From assembly GCF_028858725.1 (NCBI RefSeq), contig NC_084759.1, forward strand, positions 176,357,770 through 176,421,769: 64,000 bases of DNA, read 5' to 3'. The translations under genes and the position numbers were made by a program. The notes beneath the pieces were generated by a model. The model made no database searches and had not been told where the DNA came from. It worked only from the letters and a program-made list of their open reading frames with translations. Below, in pieces: positions 59,442 through 64,000 of the stretch; the first letter of the stretch is position 1; the number at the start of each line of letters is the position of its first letter. The stretch comes from Colius striatus (taxonomy: Eukaryota > Chordata > Aves > Coliiformes > Coliidae).

Positions 59442-62133
59442 GGTTGTTTTCTCTCTGTTTCTAACTTGAAATTCTAGTTGTCTTTTTCATCCTGGATTAT
59501 CAGAACAACGGAATTGTTTATCCATGAGAAAAAGAACCATGGCATAGGCATATTTGAAGTGCGGCTTTCCACATTATTGTCTCTGAGTAGCTGTAAATGT
59601 ATAAAGTGTGAAGTGACGATTGATTCTGTGGATTTGTGAGACTAGAGTTAGTATAATGGAAGCATTGGAGACAGAAATCTGGAGTTTTTTTAGGAGACTC
59701 GTATATATAGACTTCAGTATGAGTCATTCTATAACTAATTTAATATCATTTGAAACTAATGTCTCTGAGCAGTTGATGAGTCTAGTAATAGATAATAAGA
59801 ACCTCTGAGTTGATCAGTGTAAGATCTATTGCCTCTGCTGTAGGTGGGAAGGATTTTAGAACTATTAAGCCCCCACATTTTTTATAATTGTTCTGGTTAT
59901 CATAATTATTGAGACAGAATGTCTTGTGCTTTTAGTACAGAACATTTGTTAGCTGTTTTATTGCTAAAGGAAGCATGAGATCACTTTTACATACAGTGGT
60001 ATAAATTTTATTAAAAAAAAAATGCTGATAAAGGTAACATGAGGCTTAGGTTTTGCATTCAGATAAAGTGTACCTTTTCTAGTACACCTTTCAAGGTGCT
60101 CAGTGCCATCTGGCTGGCCTGACCACTTATTTGCTACTGACACTGACTAGGAAAAAATCCTTGTCAGTCAATACTATGACTATCTGACCTGTCTGATTTC
60201 AGTTATTGGATGTTGCTTCTAACTTGCATTGCCTATTAAAAACAGTTTGTTGGAGTTTTTTTTGTTTCCTTTAAGAAAGTCGAGGTTTCTGTGCTGTGAC
60301 TAAATTAAGAAGAATTATGACAATCCTAGAAAACAGAAGTCCTCTAAATTATCTAGCTTATGGAGGCTTCAGACTTATAGTAATTTTTTAAATGTATCTT
60401 CAAACCTAATTTACTAATTGAGTTTATAATTGAACGAATGACATTTGGACATCATATGCACTGGTGTAATTAACATATTTTTACAGAGTAAGCTCTGATT
60501 ATGACCTATTTTTAATGCAGTGCAGTAGTAGAAAGTTAAGCTGAGTAAAATCTGGAATTTTCATCACTTCCAAATCCACGTTTTCTGTGATTACCTGGAT
60601 CCTGCTTCTAATAAGTGTGGGAATGATTTGAACAGTCACATTTTAATCAGTGTTGGCTTTTTTTCCTTCTCACTGCCTATTAACTTTCCTTTTTTTGGTG
60701 ACTAAAGGTTGGTGGGTTAGATTGCTTAATGATTGATTTAGATCAAGCACAAAGCATTAAAAGAAAAGAGGATGTCATAAGTAAGCCATCTGTGTTGTAT
60801 ATGTATCGCGGTGCCAGGTTTGAAGTAATAAGGGTTAATGATATGAAAATATTTTGCTTGCATATTCTAATGAATATAATTTGCATTTTCCATGCTAATT
60901 GAAAAAAAAGCCAACCTTGCGTGTGTAAAACATTTGCACTGATACTGTGGTTATTCTTTTGTACCGAAGAGGTAAAGCTGTTGGCAGTAGGCTTCTATTT
61001 GCTCTTTTTGTAAGTGTGAACAACTTTAACATAGCTGAGCCTGGCAACTTAATCCATTTGGTTATAATATCAAGGAAAGTTAGTTTAATGTTGTTGTGGA
61101 AGGACTGAGAGACTTTTGTAACCTCTTTTAGGAAGCTGAATATTGCATGCTTCAGGCATTCCAGACTATATGGAGGAAAGATCAAAGAAAAGCAAGGTGG
61201 TAGCTCTATCAGAACCAATTTAGGAAAACTTATTTTGACCTAGAATAATTTTAGAATTTTTCTTTTCTTTTTTTTTTTTTTGTGACCTACATAATGATTC
61301 TTGCATCCTTGTATTACCATTATGTAATACAGTGATGGTCGTACATAAAAAATGACAATGTCCTCAGTCACACTGATGACTTCTTGAATGGTACCCAGGT
61401 CACACTAGATGCTGTGACACTGGGGCTGCTCTGGAAGGGTGACAGTGAGGGGGTGCTGCAGAAGAAGCTGTTGTAGTGACCTCAGGAAAGCAGACAAATC
61501 GTCCTGTCTGGATGCCTGAGGATTTGGTACCCTCTCACTTGCCTCTTAATGTGCTACAGAAAGAGAACCCTATCTTAAAGGTAAGCAGGAGACCTCCCAC
61601 TGCACCAGCTTGTGCCAGGTCTGGAGGGCAGAGCTGAGATTTTTGAGGAGCTGCTGAGCGTTTCAGCAACAATATTATTTGGGTTTTGATTTTTTTTCCA
61701 AGGGATTAACTGGGATGCAATGAAGGCTCTAGAACTAGAGTACAACCCATTACAATGTACCTCTAGCTTACTACTGAGTTATTACCTCATAATTTTAATT
61801 GACCTAGAAATGCTAATTAAATATACAGTGTGTCATGTTACACATCTTAAAACATAAGGCAGTGGCTTGCCAGACAGACGCTGAAAAATCTTGTAGCAGA
61901 CTCATTGGAAAGGGTTACATAAAGAAGTAGAGAAAAATTAATGAAGAAATAGAGAAGGGAGCAGTTGAGGGCACACAATTTTAAATGGAATTAGGGAAGG
62001 ACCATAGTCATGTAGACCTAATGTGGAAGAAGGGAGTGAGTTGAGTCATAACATAGGTAAGCGGATTTGTGAGTGAGGCATGGTAATATTGAAAGTAAGA
62101 CTGCAGAGCTGAAGCTGATAATCTCTGCTGGAC

Positions 62134-62178
62134 AACTTAAACTTTAGAGGAGAAAAACTTAAACTTTAGAGGAAGAAA
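62134..62178. repeat. Tandem duplication of a 22-bp unit
   Basis: AACTTAAACTTTAGAGGAGA plus AA at 62134-62155 is followed directly by a second copy with one added A (62156-62178). It is a recent local duplication in GXYLT1 intron 2. Confidence 0.85.
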
Positions 62179-64000
62179 AAGTGATGAGAAGTGCTAGCAG
62201 TGAAGGATTAGCACAAGAGTTAAGTAGTTAGAGTCCCTGGCAAAGATTTCCCACCGAGAGATATATAGAGAGACACAGTACTGAGGCCTGATTACTGAAA
62301 AAGAGGCTGTGATTTCAAATGGCCTGTATGCAGGGAAGTCAAATGCAATTTATAATCACTAAAGGATATATCTTGATGGAGTCTGGAGTAAGAACCACAA
62401 TTCCAGAGTCTCATAACTTCAGTCATGTCTCCGAGACCCAGTGTGTCTCATTCCCTTCTTAGTGGATAGTACCCAGAGGGAATGGTGACCTATTCTTTCC
62501 AATGGCTTCCTTGCTCCATCTGCTTCAGGGATAAAGCTTTGTGTTGTGGACTTATGGATCTGAGTCCAGCTGTTCCCCATATTGTGCAAGCTACAATTCA
62601 GTTGTTGTTAGCTTTTTCTAAATATTTTTGTCTTTATTTTTTAATCATAGATTTAAAAAAAATGAACTCTTGAAGTCAGAAACTCATAGAACAGGCACTG
62701 TGTGAATGAAGTGTCTATGAAAGCATTATAAATGTGATCAGTCTGTTTTTTGTTGTGTGATCTGATCGCAAATTACTCTAGATGTAGAAATAATAAAATA
62801 CAGTCTTTGAATCCCAGTACATTTTAGAGTTGCATTGGCACAGTTTTCATCATAGCTTATTGATGGAAAGCCATGTGTTACATGTGGTTCAGGAACTTGG
62901 CTTTCAGCTGTGCAATTTGTGTAGATTGTGCCCTTGTTTGTTACATGACCTTGCAATATCACTGTAGGCTCCTATGACTTTGGGACTTAATTATTGTAAT
63001 TCTCTTTTCAGTGGATTAGTGATGAGGCTAATCTGCTGCTTGCAGCTTTTTCAGACTGCAACAGTGTGCTTAGTTGTGCATTTCAGCTACTCTCATCATA
63101 TTGAGCTTGCTTTGTGTTTTTTATATTAGCTACTTAATACATGGTGTAAAGTTTAAGTTCGCTTTATGTATTAAAGTCTGAATGTGTCAGTTACATTTAA
63201 AGATTCTATTTTATATTTTTTTCCCTGTTAACCCAAACGAATTTTTAAGTGTTTTTGCTACAAGACTTATGCAAGGTTTATGTCTGTGGATTAACTCCTC
63301 TGAGTATAGATGTATGCATGTACATGTCTATGTCAAGTAGGTCTTAGGCAGACATTAAAGTTGAAAGAGGGTAGAGACCATCCAGATGACTAGCCAGTAA
63401 GTTGCTAAGAAGTAGATGGCTGATGTTGAGAAGCACTTGAGTATCCTTGATACCTCCTTAGAACTAGTACATACAACATGATCTTTGAGACCACCAGTCC
63501 TTTCTGACTGGCACCTTGAGATCAGGTGAGGTATTCTGGAACTCATTAAATGGCACTATACCTATGTTAAAAAATTGAATCAAGTCCTAGGTATTCACTT
63601 TAAAATAAGAGGAATTGTAGTCTACTTCTATACCCAGCTCACTAGATCTCTGATGGCTTTAATGAGACTTTTGGACTCGATCTCATACATCAGCATCTTC
63701 ATGTAGGTGTCATTTTTGTATTTGAATCCTACCTATGAGGTCTTTCATTTATGTGATTTTTAATCATGTCCCAATCCTGACTTAAGGCTGACTGCATATT
63801 CTAATTAACATTTTATTTATCTTAAACCTCTGAGATGCTGGAGGTTTTATAGTTCTAGGGCATTGAACTGAAAACTCAGAAAGTTTTTTAAATGCATGCA
63901 CTGAACTTTGGTTTTACAGTGGTATATTTGTTTATATTTTGCCTCATGGGACTCAATGTGTGTTGCTCTTCAGTGCCTTAAAGAGAAAAAAGTATAGTTA

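Larger units (their letters stand above)
56669..64000 (+). other. GXYLT1 intron 2, partial
   Basis: The sequence follows GTAGGA and runs to the window edge. The next exon should begin with R103 then a YSLKIQP-like block and was not found on the plus strand. The content is AT-rich with T tracts (for example 61267-61281), a hairpin (59417-59441), a 22-bp tandem duplication (62134-62178) and a GC-richer patch at about 61370-61680 that I could not assign. No CR1 copy was seen here. Confidence 0.85.

Noticed and set aside
1-64000. CRISPR arrays, tRNA or rRNA genes, bacterial operons, retroviral gag/pol/env
   Set aside because: None seen on either strand. The repeats are CR1 LINE copies, homopolymers and short inverted repeats.

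Overview
The window looks like avian nuclear DNA. It is AT-rich and gene-poor, it carries about ten 5'-truncated copies of the CR1 LINE family on both strands, and it holds two vertebrate genes with canonical GT-AG introns. CR1 is also common in crocodilians and turtles, so bird is an inference. I cannot name the species. There are no prokaryotic, CRISPR, plasmid or viral gene features.

Layout. Positions 1-3000 are sequence with no recognised exon, with a CR1 copy at 84-612. A CpG island at about 3030-4330 holds the promoter and first two coding exons of YAF2 (+ strand). YAF2 has four coding exons: 3804-3829, 4005-4130, 27857-28009 and 30630-30867. They join to a 180-residue protein with an N-terminal RanBP2-type zinc finger and a C-terminal YAF2/RYBP domain. 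In mammals PPHLN1 lies head-to-head with YAF2, so the island is probably a bidirectional promoter, although no PPHLN1 coding exon is visible. The YAF2 3' UTR starts at 30868 and its end is uncertain. A 1.16-kb antisense CR1 copy sits just after the first poly(A) signal. From about 35 to 47.6 kb the DNA is intergenic.

A second CpG island at about 48050-49090 holds the promoter and exon 1 of GXYLT1 (+ strand, exon 1 48328-48542). Exon 2 is at 56576-56668, and the remaining exons, including the catalytic domain, lie beyond the window. The order YAF2 then GXYLT1 on one strand matches the human 12q12 block GXYLT1-YAF2-PPHLN1 as I know it. The two genes do not share a pathway. YAF2 is a nuclear component of variant Polycomb repressive complex 1. 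GXYLT1 is a membrane enzyme that adds xylose to O-glucose on Notch EGF repeats.

The less explained signals are: a minus-strand coding-like terminal exon inside YAF2 intron 2 (27395-27645); a frame-compatible extra acceptor and ORF in GXYLT1 intron 1 (53808-54099); a possible spliced intergenic transcript (about 41.1-41.65 kb); a textbook orphan poly(A) site (40174); a 33-bp perfect palindrome (25851-25883); a cluster of AGTGCCA inverted repeats (6818-6867); tandem YY1-type motifs at the promoter of the YY1 partner gene YAF2; and a CR1 copy that ends about 20 bp before the GXYLT1 CpG island. None amounts to a proven new system. The antisense exon is the best candidate for something undescribed.
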